Assembly (NCBI RefSeq): GCF_004115155.1 | Contig: NZ_RDSM01000003.1 | Coordinates: 124,001 to 188,000 of the forward strand | Origin: Granulicella sibirica | Lineage (GTDB): Bacteria > Acidobacteriota > Terriglobia > Terriglobales > Acidobacteriaceae | Reading direction: 5' to 3' | DNA: 64,000 nt | Shown here: positions 1 to 8,519 of the stretch, piece by piece | Layout of the letters: the number at the start of each line of letters is the position of its first letter | Numbering within the stretch: position 1 is the stretch's first letter | Notes under the pieces: generated by a model | Databases searched by the model: none | What the model was told of the DNA's origin: nothing | What the model saw: only the letters and a program-made list of their open reading frames with translations | Made by a program: the position numbers and the translations under genes

Positions 1-536
1 AGCTGTATGGGAGCACGGCGAATGTGGCGGGAGCGAAGCGGGCAGGGGTGACGATGGCGATCGCGCCGGACTGGAGCCCGACGGGGTCGGATGGGATGCT
101 GGAGGAGTTGAAGTACGCAGCGACGTGGAATGCGACGCAGGATTCGCCACCGTTTACGGATCGTGAGTTGTTCGAGATGGCTACGCGGAATGCGGCGGGG
201 CTTGGCGGAATCGGGGCGCAGACGGGCGAGATCGCGGTGGGGAAGAGGGCGGACCTGCTTGTGCTGATGAGTGCCGACGGCGATCCGTACGGGGCGCTGG
301 TGCATGCCTCGGTGGGGGATGCTGCGATGGTAATGGTGGATGGGGCGGCGGTGTATGGAGATGCGGGGTTGATGAAGCAGGTGCGGGGCGGGGCGGGGGC
401 TGCGTTGCTGAGCGTGTGCGGGAGGGCGAAGGAGCTTGGGGTGGGCTCTGATGCCTGGACGGCTACCGTGGCGGAGCTGACGGCTGGGTTGGGGCGGTGG
501 GGTGCGGGGTTGTCGGGGTTGGGGCATTGCCGGTAG
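1..536 (+). CDS. Amidohydrolase family protein, C-terminal part (partial)
   Basis: This is the 3' end of a metal-dependent amidohydrolase; the reading frame (codons starting at base 3) is open to the window edge, so the N-terminus and the HxH metal ligands lie outside. The visible part has APDWSPTGSDGM, where the Asp is probably the last metal ligand of the TIM barrel, followed by a helix rich in Glu/Leu. The end has the typical composite-domain signature TGEIAVGKRADLLVL, seen at the end of cytosine deaminase/chlorohydrolase-like enzymes, in which the strand packs back on the barrel. The substrate cannot be told from this part. It converges with the next gene, with a gap of only 28 bases. The final 40 residues are Gly/Ala-rich and poorly conserved in character. 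Confidence 0.75.
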   Translation, partial: LYGSTANVAGAKRAGVTMAIAPDWSPTGSDGMLEELKYAATWNATQDSPPFTDRELFEMATRNAAGLGGIGAQTGEIAVGKRADLLVLMSADGDPYGALVHASVGDAAMVMVDGAAVYGDAGLMKQVRGGAGAALLSVCGRAKELGVGSDAWTATVAELTAGLGRWGAGLSGLGHCR

Positions 537-564
537 GGCTGGTGCGGGTGGTCAACGGCGGGGG

Positions 565-1602
565 CTAGTGCTTGAGGGCTACGGGGTCGACCCGGGCTGA
601 GTCGGGGAGAATCTGCAAGGTTGATTCGTCTACCGGTTCAAAGTCTTCGGATGCGATGGCGGTAAGCTTGTGCAGGTCGTGGTCGTCCCAGCGCCGGTCG
701 GGGACGCCGGTGAGGAACATGGGGCTCCCGTTATCGGCGAGGAACATGCCGTAGCGTTTTAGAGCCGTGAGAATGACCTGGTTGGTTTTCGAGTATTTGG
801 AGAGATCGAAGTCGGCCCGGAGACGGAAGCGGATGCCGAGTGGCGGGAGATTGGCGTCCATGAGATGCGATGCGTCGTGGCGGGCCGGCCAGATGTGGGA
901 CTTCTGTGTGTGGGGCAGGGTGAAGCGGAGGGCGTGGGTGATCTGGCCGGAGGCGACCTCGTCGTAGCGGACGAGGCCGGGGAGAATGGGCAGACCGGCG
1001 GCGTCGGCGGAGGTGAAGCCGTCGGTGCGGAGGGCGTTGCTGGTGAGGTCCATGCGGATGCCGGAGCCGGCAAGCCAGCCATCCTGCTGGGGTCGGGCAA
1101 GCCATAGCTCGTAGAGGAGGCAGCGCTCGGAGTCGATGACGAGGATGTGGTGATCGGAGTCGGTGCTGTAGCGGTTGCCCTCGATGGGGGCGTTGGGTGG
1201 GATGGGGTAGCGGCCGAGGTCGCTCTCTTCGCGGTTGTCGAAGGTGACGGTGCCGGGGAGGGTGCCGGGAGGGGCTTCGGTGAAGGGAATGCCGCTGGCC
1301 ATGTCGGTTCCGAAGTCGGGGTGGAGGGGCTTGAGGGGGCCGATGCTGTCGGTGTAGCGGTCTGCGCGCGGGTCTTTGGGCAGGGTGTCGATGGGGATGT
1401 TCCAGACGTTATCGGCGGGGAAGATGGGGCACGGGCCGATGTGGGGCACGGAGGCGAGGGGCTGAGATGATGCCTGCGCCACTTCGGTGTGGATGCCGCG
1501 TTCGTCCGGGAGGGACCGGCAGACGAGGAGGACGGTCGCGCTGGCCAGAAGGAGAGATGCCATTGCTCCCAGCTTCAAGAATGGCATGTGTTTGGACTGC
1601 AT
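565..1602 (-). CDS. Secreted protein of unknown function
   Basis: I do not recognise a characterised family. The protein (345 aa from the chosen start) has a short N-terminus, one hydrophobic stretch (about residues 8-27, LGAMASLLLASATVLL) that reads as a signal peptide or membrane anchor, then a soluble region beginning with CPIFPADNVWNIPIDTLP. Conserved-looking features are the DNVWN and DHHILVID segments and many Pro/Asp turns, suggesting a beta-rich extracytoplasmic protein. The frame is open 23 codons further upstream, but ATG 1602 is preceded by an AAGGGGA-like ribosome site and puts the hydrophobic segment at the N-terminus. It lies 147 bases downstream of the esterase gene on the same strand and could share its transcript. 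Confidence 0.6.
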   Translation of the reverse strand: MQSKHMPFLKLGAMASLLLASATVLLVCRSLPDERGIHTEVAQASSQPLASVPHIGPCPIFPADNVWNIPIDTLPKDPRADRYTDSIGPLKPLHPDFGTDMASGIPFTEAPPGTLPGTVTFDNREESDLGRYPIPPNAPIEGNRYSTDSDHHILVIDSERCLLYELWLARPQQDGWLAGSGIRMDLTSNALRTDGFTSADAAGLPILPGLVRYDEVASGQITHALRFTLPHTQKSHIWPARHDASHLMDANLPPLGIRFRLRADFDLSKYSKTNQVILTALKRYGMFLADNGSPMFLTGVPDRRWDDHDLHKLTAIASEDFEPVDESTLQILPDSARVDPVALKH

Positions 1603-1749
1603 GGTTCCCCTTCGGAGCGTTGGGTCTTCGCTGCATGCGACGTGACCGCGGAGGAGAGATGCGTTGCGCAATCTGCTCCGGACGCCAGCGTGTGCCCGGC
1701 CCCTCTTCCATCATAGGGCTCCGGCAGAGGGTTCCGAGGGGAGAGTGGC

Positions 1750-3246
1750 TTATTCCGAGGTGAAAGAGCCTGCGGGGAGTCCGGCTGCGTTGTAGAGCCA
1801 GTCGTTGACGGTTCCGGTCCAGGCATAGCGGACGTACCTGGGCGCGGGGACGGATGGGGAGCTGAGGAGGATGGTGTTCTTCTCGATGGTTCCGGTTGCG
1901 GGGACGTACTTGCGATCCGCGCCGGCGATCTCGAAGCCGCCGAGGGGCTTGCCCTTGGTGGTGAGGCCTTCGGCGTGGGAGAACCAGACGCGCATGGCGC
2001 TTCCTTCTGGGGTGGCTTCTACGAAGAGGGGTGAGGTGCCTTCGAGCTTTTCGCCGTAGACGTCCTGGAGGGCGCTTAGAGCGAGACGATTGCCGACGGT
2101 CTGCTTGTCGGGCGGGTGGATGTTGGCGGCGAGGCCGACGTCGAGGGTGACGGCCATGCCGGTTCCGCCAAGCTCGAGGGTGCGTCGCTGGGCGTCGCGG
2201 AGGGTGCCCCACTCTGTGCCGTTGCCGAAGCTGGAGATCTGCACGAAGAGGAAGGGGAACTCGCCCTGCGCCCACTGGCGGCGCCAGTCCTGGATGAGAG
2301 CGGTGAGGACGCGGTTGTAGTTGGGGGCGCGCTCGGCGGAGGCGTCGGTCTCGCCCTGGTACCAGATGGCTCCCTTGATGGTGTACATCGTGTAGGGGGC
2401 GATCATGGCGTTGAAGAGGGTTCCGGGTGTCCAGCTTCCGCCATGGTCGCTGGGAAGGCGCGGGTGGGTGGGGAGGGGTTTGCCGGCGGCTTTGAGGGCG
2501 GCATCTTCGATGGCGTATCGGGCTTTGAGGGCGTCGGCGGAGCCCTGGTCCTGGGCGATCTTTCCGGCGTCGGTGGCGACGGACGGGAGGTTGGCGTAGG
2601 CGATGCCCTGGGGGCTGATCCAGGAGTGCGCGGGCGTGCCTCCCCAGGTGGTGTCGATGAGGCCGATGGGGACGTGCTCCTTGTTCGAGATCTCGCGGCC
2701 GAAGAAGTAGGCCACGGCGGAGAAGTCCTTGGCCGTATCCGGGGTGCATTGGGTCCAGGTGTCCTCGGAGTCGCCGAGCGGGGTGGCGGAGGTGCGCTTC
2801 TTCTGGAGGAGAAGGCGCAGCTTCGGCTGGCTGGCGGCGGCGATCTCTTTCTCCTGATCCTTGAGGGGTGCGCCGTTGAAGCCTTTGAGGGGCATCTCCA
2901 TGTTGGATTGGCCGGAGGCGATCCAGACGTCGCCGACGAGGATGTCGGTGCGCTGCAGGGGCGTCGCGGTGGCGTCGCCGGAGACTGTGAGGGTGAAGGG
3001 GCCGCCGGCGGCTTCCGGCTTGAGCCAGGCCTCCCAGAGGCCGAAGGTGTCGGCCTGGGCGGTGACGGTCTGGCCGTGGAACTTGACGGTGACGTTCTCG
3101 GAGGGGGCGGCCGAGCCCCAGATGCGGACCGGCTTCTCACGCTGGAGGACGGCGTGATCGGAGAGGACATGGGGAAGGGCTACTTCCGCGGCGAGGGGGG
3201 AGGCGGTGCAGAGCGTCGCGAGGAGCAGGGTTGCGGCAAGGCGCAT
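1750..3246 (-). CDS. Sialate O-acetylesterase-like secreted SGNH hydrolase
   Basis: Probable carbohydrate O-acetylesterase of the sialic-acid-specific 9-O-acetylesterase (SASA/DUF303) family, which removes acetyl groups from glycan sugars outside the cytoplasm. A signal peptide covers the first 20 residues or so (LAATLLLATLCTASPLAA). A beta-sandwich segment with LPHVLSDHAVLQR follows, then the nucleophile block IASGQSNMEMPL (Ser about 114), the GETDAS block and the HPPDK block that supplies the catalytic His. The length of 498 aa is normal for the family. ATG 3246 is used because GGAG lies 6-7 bases upstream and the signal peptide then starts directly; the frame continues 8 codons further up without support. 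The natural substrate (sialic acid, xylan or another acetylated glycan) is not shown. Confidence 0.85.
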   Translation of the reverse strand: MRLAATLLLATLCTASPLAAEVALPHVLSDHAVLQREKPVRIWGSAAPSENVTVKFHGQTVTAQADTFGLWEAWLKPEAAGGPFTLTVSGDATATPLQRTDILVGDVWIASGQSNMEMPLKGFNGAPLKDQEKEIAAASQPKLRLLLQKKRTSATPLGDSEDTWTQCTPDTAKDFSAVAYFFGREISNKEHVPIGLIDTTWGGTPAHSWISPQGIAYANLPSVATDAGKIAQDQGSADALKARYAIEDAALKAAGKPLPTHPRLPSDHGGSWTPGTLFNAMIAPYTMYTIKGAIWYQGETDASAERAPNYNRVLTALIQDWRRQWAQGEFPFLFVQISSFGNGTEWGTLRDAQRRTLELGGTGMAVTLDVGLAANIHPPDKQTVGNRLALSALQDVYGEKLEGTSPLFVEATPEGSAMRVWFSHAEGLTTKGKPLGGFEIAGADRKYVPATGTIEKNTILLSSPSVPAPRYVRYAWTGTVNDWLYNAAGLPAGSFTSE

Positions 3247-3412
3247 GGATATCTCCGGGGTGAAATCCATACCATCATGGGTGACGCAGAGGATGTGTGC
3301 AAGCAGAGCACTGCGCGGCTGTGGTTTGTACGGTCTCCACCTATTGGTTGATCCGCACCTTCGGCCAGCGTCGCTATACTGGCTTGCCTACGAGCTGTAC
3401 ACGAGGCGAGCC

Positions 3413-4423
3413 ATGTCGGAAGAAGCGAACCCACGACGCCCGAAGCGGAAGACATATGTCCCAAAGCCCGAAACACTTGCCCTGCTGAAGGTTTCCGGCA
3501 ACCCGATCAATGGGCTGGGAGAGACAACGGTGCGAAGGCCGTCGCCGTTCTTCTGGCATCCACCGGATCAGCATCCGTATGAGGAGTTGCAGAACGTTGC
3601 GAGGCTGAGTTCGCGGAAGTGCCCGGGGTCGGGGCCGGCGTTTATGGCGGCTTATAACTATCCTGAGCTGGTCCCGGTGGCCGAGGAGCGGAGTGGGGCT
3701 TCGGCTGAAGAGCTTACAGCCGGGGCGAGGGAGTTCGCATTGAGCCACGAGGCGGATGACTTCGGCGTGGCGGCGATGGATCAGCTTTATGTGTTCGAGG
3801 GATACACGGTCGAGGAGCCATGGGTGATCGTGCTTGCGCTTGCGCATAACTACGACCGGCTGAAGGAAGTTCCGTCAGACGAGACGAATGGCGTGGGAGT
3901 GGTGGATATCGGCGATCAGTATGCGCGGGGCACGCGGTCATCGTATGGACTGGCGAATTGGATCCGGTCGCAGGGATATAACGCTCATGCGTACCCAGGG
4001 CCGTCGGCGAATGCGCTGGTGCTGATTCCACCGGCGATTGCGGCTGGATTGGGCGAGCTGGGGAAGCATGGGTCTCTGATCAGCAGGCACTTCGGCTCGG
4101 GGGTGCGGCTTGCCGGGGTGACGACGGATATGCCGCTGGTGGCGAGTGGGTCGAGCCGCTTCGGGGCGGATGACTTCTGCAAGAGCTGCCAGGTGTGTAC
4201 ACGGGCGTGTCCGCCGGGCGCGATTTCGGAGGAGAAGCAGATGGTGCGCGGGATGGAGCGGTGGTATGTCGACTTCGATAAGTGCATTCCATACTTCGCG
4301 GAGGCGGCGTCGTGCGGGATCTGCATTGCGGAGTGCCCGTGGACGCGGCCGGATGTGAGGCCTAAGCTACTGGCGACGATGGCTCGGCGTGGAGTGGTCG
4401 CGGGGGCTGCATCTTGGATGTAG
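3413..4423 (+). CDS. 4Fe-4S reductase of the QueG / reductive dehalogenase superfamily
   Basis: A 336-aa cytoplasmic-looking protein with two 4Fe-4S clusters near its C-terminus. The first cluster is C256-x2-C259-x2-C262-x3-C266-P; the second uses C291 with C301-x2-C304-x3-C308-P-W. Upstream, the segment with GELGKHG and the RLAGVTTDMPL strand is shared by epoxyqueuosine reductase and by the cobamide-dependent reductive dehalogenases. No twin-arginine signal and no membrane anchor gene are visible, so it is not a classical respiratory dehalogenase. ATG 3413 follows a GAGGCGAG ribosome site; the frame is open further upstream but overlaps the divergent esterase gene. Function is unproven: QueG-like tRNA modification, catabolic dehalogenation or another cobamide reduction are all possible. 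Confidence 0.75.
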   Translation: MSEEANPRRPKRKTYVPKPETLALLKVSGNPINGLGETTVRRPSPFFWHPPDQHPYEELQNVARLSSRKCPGSGPAFMAAYNYPELVPVAEERSGASAEELTAGAREFALSHEADDFGVAAMDQLYVFEGYTVEEPWVIVLALAHNYDRLKEVPSDETNGVGVVDIGDQYARGTRSSYGLANWIRSQGYNAHAYPGPSANALVLIPPAIAAGLGELGKHGSLISRHFGSGVRLAGVTTDMPLVASGSSRFGADDFCKSCQVCTRACPPGAISEEKQMVRGMERWYVDFDKCIPYFAEAASCGICIAECPWTRPDVRPKLLATMARRGVVAGAASWM

Positions 4424-4664
4424 TTAACTTCTCGCTGCCAGAGTCGGGGGCTTGTTTCCGATGCTGATGCGTCCGATGGCCTCGGGACGAAATGTCGCCA
4501 GACCTATAGCATCTTTGTCTTCCTGTTTGATTCGAGGAACAGCCTCGTCTCGAGCTTTGCCACGCCCGTTCGCCGGTGAACGGATCCTCGTCTTATGCCG
4601 ATAGGACGATGGAGGATCGCATGTGCAGCTTGATCCAACCTAATCTGGATTGTGCTCTTTGAGA
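4424..4664. other. Intergenic region with inverted repeat
   Basis: No gene is seen. An imperfect 16-base dyad (about 4568-4583, CGTTCGCCGGTGAACG) is followed by an inverted repeat whose arms are GATCCTC (4583-4589) and GAGGATC (4612-4618). These lie 50-95 bases upstream of the beta-helix gene and could be an operator or leader hairpin. No convincing promoter hexamers were found. Confidence 0.3.
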
Positions 4665-6980
4665 ATGTTCGTGCGACTACGATTTCTTGTTCTGCTGGTA
4701 TGTACCGCCTCGGCGGTCGGGCAGGTCAGCATCGCGATGCAGCCTGCCGACCTGGCGATGATTCCGGGCTCGAAGCGGCAGGTCTATGCGGATGTTGAGG
4801 GGACACAGACCCTAGGAATCCGCTGGTCTGTGACGGGTGGCTGCACGCTGGAGAAACAGGTCACGCAGGGCGAACCGCAGATGGTGACGGCACCGGCACA
4901 CGGGGCGGCATGTACGAATGTGACGACGGATCCGACGCCGGAGAGCCCGAGCTTTCGTTCCGCGGTGAGTTGCGTGGTCAAGGCCGCAAGCGTCGCCGAC
5001 GAGACGAAGACGGCTCTCATCGTGATTCCGGTGTGCGCCCCGAAGATCATGCTCAGCACGTTTCCCGCGACCACGGTGCTTTACCAGAAGCAGTACGCGG
5101 TGATTCAGTCGGATCTGCGCGGAAGCGTGAATACGGGCGTGACGTGGGAGATCACGACGAATCCGGGGAAAGCTGGAACGCTGACGGGTGGGTCGGGGAA
5201 TCGCCACGCAGTGTTTTCCGCGACGGCTGCCGGGACCTATGTGCTGACGGCCACGAGTTTGGAGGAATCCGCGAAAAAGGCATCGACGACTATCGTCGTG
5301 ACGGAACACGCGTTGCCTGCTCCGAACGCCGATCATACGGAGGCGGTGGACTGCACGGCTGTCGGTGGCGGAAAGACCTACGAGGTTGGGCCGCAGAGGG
5401 CGTATGTCAATCTGGATGCGGTTCCGTGGAACGGCCTGATTGGTGGCGATACGGTTCGCATTCACAACGACGATACGACGGGAGCGTCTCCAACGATCTA
5501 TCGGCAGCGGATCTCACTGCCTGCGAGCGGAACGGCGACTCGACCGATTCGTATTTGTGGGGTTACGGATGAGCGGGGCAATAAGCCGATCGTCGATGGA
5601 GCGAATGCGACCTCGCGCCGGGATGCGAACTGGGCGAACGGGTACATCGAGGACCTCGGGATCATTACGCTCTACGATGCCATGCACAAGCTGGATGCGA
5701 TAGCCGACGGCGAGCACAATATCATCATCGAGGGGCTGCATATCCGGAACGCGAATAGCGGGTTCAGCTTTGTGAAGCAGTCGAACTCCGGCTTCAAGAG
5801 TTATGACGACTTCGCGGCATGTGTGCGGGTGCAGACCGGACGGAACGTTCTGATACGTGGCAATGAGATGGATCATTGCGGGCATGGGGTTTTCAGCAAT
5901 GCACAGACCCCGCAGGGGAACATGGTTGCGGACCTTACGGTCGAAGGCAACTACATCCACGACTGGGGCGCAGTTGGAAAAGAGGGAATTCACGGTGCCT
6001 ATCTGCAGTCGATCGGTTTACAGGTCCAGTTCAACTACTTTGGAGCTTCGCGCCAAGGCGCGACCGGCAACGTGATCAAGACTCGTTCCGTGATGAACTT
6101 TCTGCGATGGAACTACGTCTCGCAGCCTGTGGCTACAACTTCGCGGGCGTTCGACATGGTTGAGCCCCAAGCATTTGGTTGTTATGTGATCCCGTACGAG
6201 TTTTCGTTCGTGTATCACGGCGGAGGACACGGCTCGGATTGCCTTTCGCCGGGTAAAGGTCCGGAGATGGATCCGACCAAGCCTGACGAAGTGGCGGCTA
6301 ATCTTGAGGCGTATCACTTCGATTATGTGTACGGAAATATCATGGACGACTCGGGATCAAGCTCGTCGTTCGTCCACTACGGATACGATCAGCAGGTTCC
6401 TGCCGGTCCTGGGAACGACCGGCGCGGCGGGATGCTCTTTTATTGGAAGAACACGCATCTTCTGCGGCTTCGCACGGGAACGAAGATGATCTTCGACATG
6501 GCTTCTCCGGATCAAGGACACTCCGGGGAGTTCCCGAACATCACCAGCCTGAATAACGTCTTTGCCACGACAGGGCCGGGCGATTTTCGATGGACGGGTG
6601 CGTTGTGGGCCAGCGTCCTGGTTGATACGAACTGGATCAATGCCGGTTACTCGCTGCCGTATCGGAATAGCGCGGATGTATATCAAGGCGGAACGTCGAA
6701 GGCCGAGCTTCTGTCATGCGATGTGTACGGGCAATGCAAGCCGGGGAACGGACACATGCTCTGGATGCGGAAGCACATAGCTGGCACAGCCGCCGCAACA
6801 TTGTATGTTGGGCCAAGACCATTCAGCCTCGAGACGTTTGCGCCGGACCACAAGATGCACGGATTGGCGGCGAGTCAGCCGCACGAGATCCAGGATCAGC
6901 CTTCGAACATGGAGTACTTTCCTGCTACGAATACGATCGCCTCGGTGCAGGACGAAACGTTTCTTGGGGCGTTGGACTAA
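4665..6980 (+). CDS. Secreted right-handed beta-helix protein with N-terminal Ig-like region
   Basis: A large exported protein (771 aa). Residues 1-20 (MFVRLRFLVLLVCTASAVGQ) form a signal peptide. Two Ig-like stretches follow; the first contains the IRWSVTGGC segment and the second VTWEITTNPGKAGTL. From about residue 220 on, repeated short strands with Asn, Gly and His (HNIIIEGLHIRNANSGF, NVLIRGNEMDHCGHGVFSN, DLTVEGNYIHDW) are typical of parallel beta-helix proteins such as polysaccharide lyases and epimerases. A definite catalytic motif was not identified. ATG 4665 is preferred to an upstream TTG at 4650, as the signal peptide then begins at once. It precedes the polymerase/ligase gene by 87 bases, which suggests a role in surface polysaccharide maturation or turnover. 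Confidence 0.6.
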   Translation: MFVRLRFLVLLVCTASAVGQVSIAMQPADLAMIPGSKRQVYADVEGTQTLGIRWSVTGGCTLEKQVTQGEPQMVTAPAHGAACTNVTTDPTPESPSFRSAVSCVVKAASVADETKTALIVIPVCAPKIMLSTFPATTVLYQKQYAVIQSDLRGSVNTGVTWEITTNPGKAGTLTGGSGNRHAVFSATAAGTYVLTATSLEESAKKASTTIVVTEHALPAPNADHTEAVDCTAVGGGKTYEVGPQRAYVNLDAVPWNGLIGGDTVRIHNDDTTGASPTIYRQRISLPASGTATRPIRICGVTDERGNKPIVDGANATSRRDANWANGYIEDLGIITLYDAMHKLDAIADGEHNIIIEGLHIRNANSGFSFVKQSNSGFKSYDDFAACVRVQTGRNVLIRGNEMDHCGHGVFSNAQTPQGNMVADLTVEGNYIHDWGAVGKEGIHGAYLQSIGLQVQFNYFGASRQGATGNVIKTRSVMNFLRWNYVSQPVATTSRAFDMVEPQAFGCYVIPYEFSFVYHGGGHGSDCLSPGKGPEMDPTKPDEVAANLEAYHFDYVYGNIMDDSGSSSSFVHYGYDQQVPAGPGNDRRGGMLFYWKNTHLLRLRTGTKMIFDMASPDQGHSGEFPNITSLNNVFATTGPGDFRWTGALWASVLVDTNWINAGYSLPYRNSADVYQGGTSKAELLSCDVYGQCKPGNGHMLWMRKHIAGTAAATLYVGPRPFSLETFAPDHKMHGLAASQPHEIQDQPSNMEYFPATNTIASVQDETFLGALD

Positions 6981-6992
6981 GGGCTTCAACAG

Positions 6993-7008
6993 GATCAGGC
7001 CTGATCCG
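6993..7008. promoter_or_regulatory. Perfect 16-base palindrome
   Basis: GGATCAGGCCTGATCC is self-complementary without a loop. It lies between the stop of the beta-helix gene (6980) and the start of the O-antigen polymerase/ligase gene (7068). A loop-free dyad fits a protein-binding site better than a terminator. Function is inferred only from symmetry. Confidence 0.3.
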
Positions 7009-7067
7009 CATTCGCTCCCTGCCTGCATGGGCATGACCTATCATTGCATCTGCTGCATCGTGATTCT

Positions 7068-8519
7068 ATGGGACTTTTTTTCACGCTGTTCTTTGTCTTC
7101 ACCGCGTATCTCGGGCCCGAGACGGTCTTTGGCAGCTTTGCCGAATATCATGTCGAGATCGTGATTGCGTTGATCACGATGTTCTTTTCGGTTTTTTCGG
7201 CAGAGGGCTCGGGTACATTTCGGCTCCCGCAGACGTACGCGATCATTGGACTGAGTTGTGCCGTTTTCATCTCGGTCCTGATGAGTGGATGGGCCGGTGG
7301 CGCGCCGGTGGCGTTTCTCGACTTTATTCCGAACTCAATGCCGTTTTTCTTTGTTCTATTGAACTGCCGCAAGAAGAGTCATCTGCAGATGCTCGTGACG
7401 GTGCTGGTGTACGCGGCCTTGTTCACGACCTACAAGGCCTATGTCGCAATTCAGGCAAATGATCTGGAGAGCCCTTACCTGCTGAATATGAATACCGATG
7501 ATGGACACATCATCCGAATCCGAGGGTTGTCGTTCATCAGCGACCCGAACGATTTTGCACAGTTCATCGTTGGGTTGATTCCGTGTGTTTTCTTCTTCTG
7601 GAAGAAGAAGCGCTTTTTAACGAATCTTCTGATGGTGTATGTTCCGGTTGCCGGGCTGATCTACGGGATGTTCCTCACTCATTCGCGCGGCGCGATGATG
7701 GCGCTCCTCGTCGTGGTGATCGTCGCGGGCAGGAAGAAGCTCGGGGTGGTGCCATCGATCGTGGGAGCGGTACTGTTGTTCGTTGGGCTCTCCGCGATCG
7801 GCTGGTCGGGTGGACGGGATGTTTCGGCGTCGCAGGGCGAAGACCGCATGGGGGCTTGGTCGAGGGGGCTCGAACTTATCCGGCAGTATCCACTTTTTGG
7901 GGTGGGCTATAAACGCTTCGTTGATCATTACTACATCACGGCGCATAACTCCATCGTCGTGTGTGCGGCCGAGATTGGGATGATCGGGTTCTTCTTCTGG
8001 GTGCTATTTGTGTTCTCGTCGGTCCGGGACGCGGCGGTCAACAGTATCGATCCGGATGCGGTGGTGAAGGTCAAGGATGAAGATCTTGTGCCTGCGGGGA
8101 TGATGGCCTATGGGGCTGCTGCCGTATCCGCTAGAGAGCCGGTTGTGTTGAAGGATGCGAGCGAACAGGCCCGCGAGAAGCGTAAGGGATTCTCATTGAA
8201 GAACCCATTTGCCGATACCGATGACGAGGTGGATAAGGTTGCCGAAGCGAAAGAGATTCGACGGCTTTCAGGGTTGATGGTAGTTTCGTTCGCGGGTTTC
8301 CTGACGGCGGGATGGTTCCTTTCGCGGTCTTACATTATGCCGCTGTTCGTGAATGCGGGGATTGTTGCAGCGATCGGACGAATGGGACGGGCCAAGGGAG
8401 TGTCGGGGCCGGAGTTCGAGATGCCTCGTGCGATGAAGATGGCGCTCATCACGTCGGTGGCGCTGATTACGCTGGTCTATACGATCCTTCGGATGAACGG
8501 GATTTTCGGGAAATCCTAA
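7068..8519 (+). CDS. O-antigen polymerase/ligase family membrane protein (Wzy/WaaL-like)
   Basis: A polytopic inner-membrane protein of 483 aa, expected to polymerise or ligate polysaccharide repeat units in the periplasm. About ten hydrophobic segments are visible, in two blocks: residues 1-245 and, after a large loop, about 290-330; two further segments lie near the end. The motif GEDRMGAWSRGLELIRQYPLFGVGYKRF followed by HNSIVVCAAEIG is the typical Wzy_C/O-antigen ligase region, read here in two pieces. A charged cytoplasmic stretch (residues about 335-400, rich in Lys, Asp and Glu) precedes the last two membrane segments, which is unusual. ATG 7068 is preferred over TTG 7044. Its stop codon overlaps that of the convergent acyltransferase by 4 bases. 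Confidence 0.8.
   Translation: MGLFFTLFFVFTAYLGPETVFGSFAEYHVEIVIALITMFFSVFSAEGSGTFRLPQTYAIIGLSCAVFISVLMSGWAGGAPVAFLDFIPNSMPFFFVLLNCRKKSHLQMLVTVLVYAALFTTYKAYVAIQANDLESPYLLNMNTDDGHIIRIRGLSFISDPNDFAQFIVGLIPCVFFFWKKKRFLTNLLMVYVPVAGLIYGMFLTHSRGAMMALLVVVIVAGRKKLGVVPSIVGAVLLFVGLSAIGWSGGRDVSASQGEDRMGAWSRGLELIRQYPLFGVGYKRFVDHYYITAHNSIVVCAAEIGMIGFFFWVLFVFSSVRDAAVNSIDPDAVVKVKDEDLVPAGMMAYGAAAVSAREPVVLKDASEQAREKRKGFSLKNPFADTDDEVDKVAEAKEIRRLSGLMVVSFAGFLTAGWFLSRSYIMPLFVNAGIVAAIGRMGRAKGVSGPEFEMPRAMKMALITSVALITLVYTILRMNGIFGKS

Noticed and set aside
2116..3351. Long open frame on the plus strand opposite the esterase gene
   Set aside because: Gly/Val/Glu/Asp-rich translation without any family pattern; a shadow of a GC-rich gene whose minus-strand frame has clear esterase motifs.
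7068..8519. Possible exosortase among the multi-helix proteins
   Set aside because: The motifs fit an O-antigen polymerase/ligase and the exosortase Cys/Arg motifs are not seen; no other candidate exists in the window.
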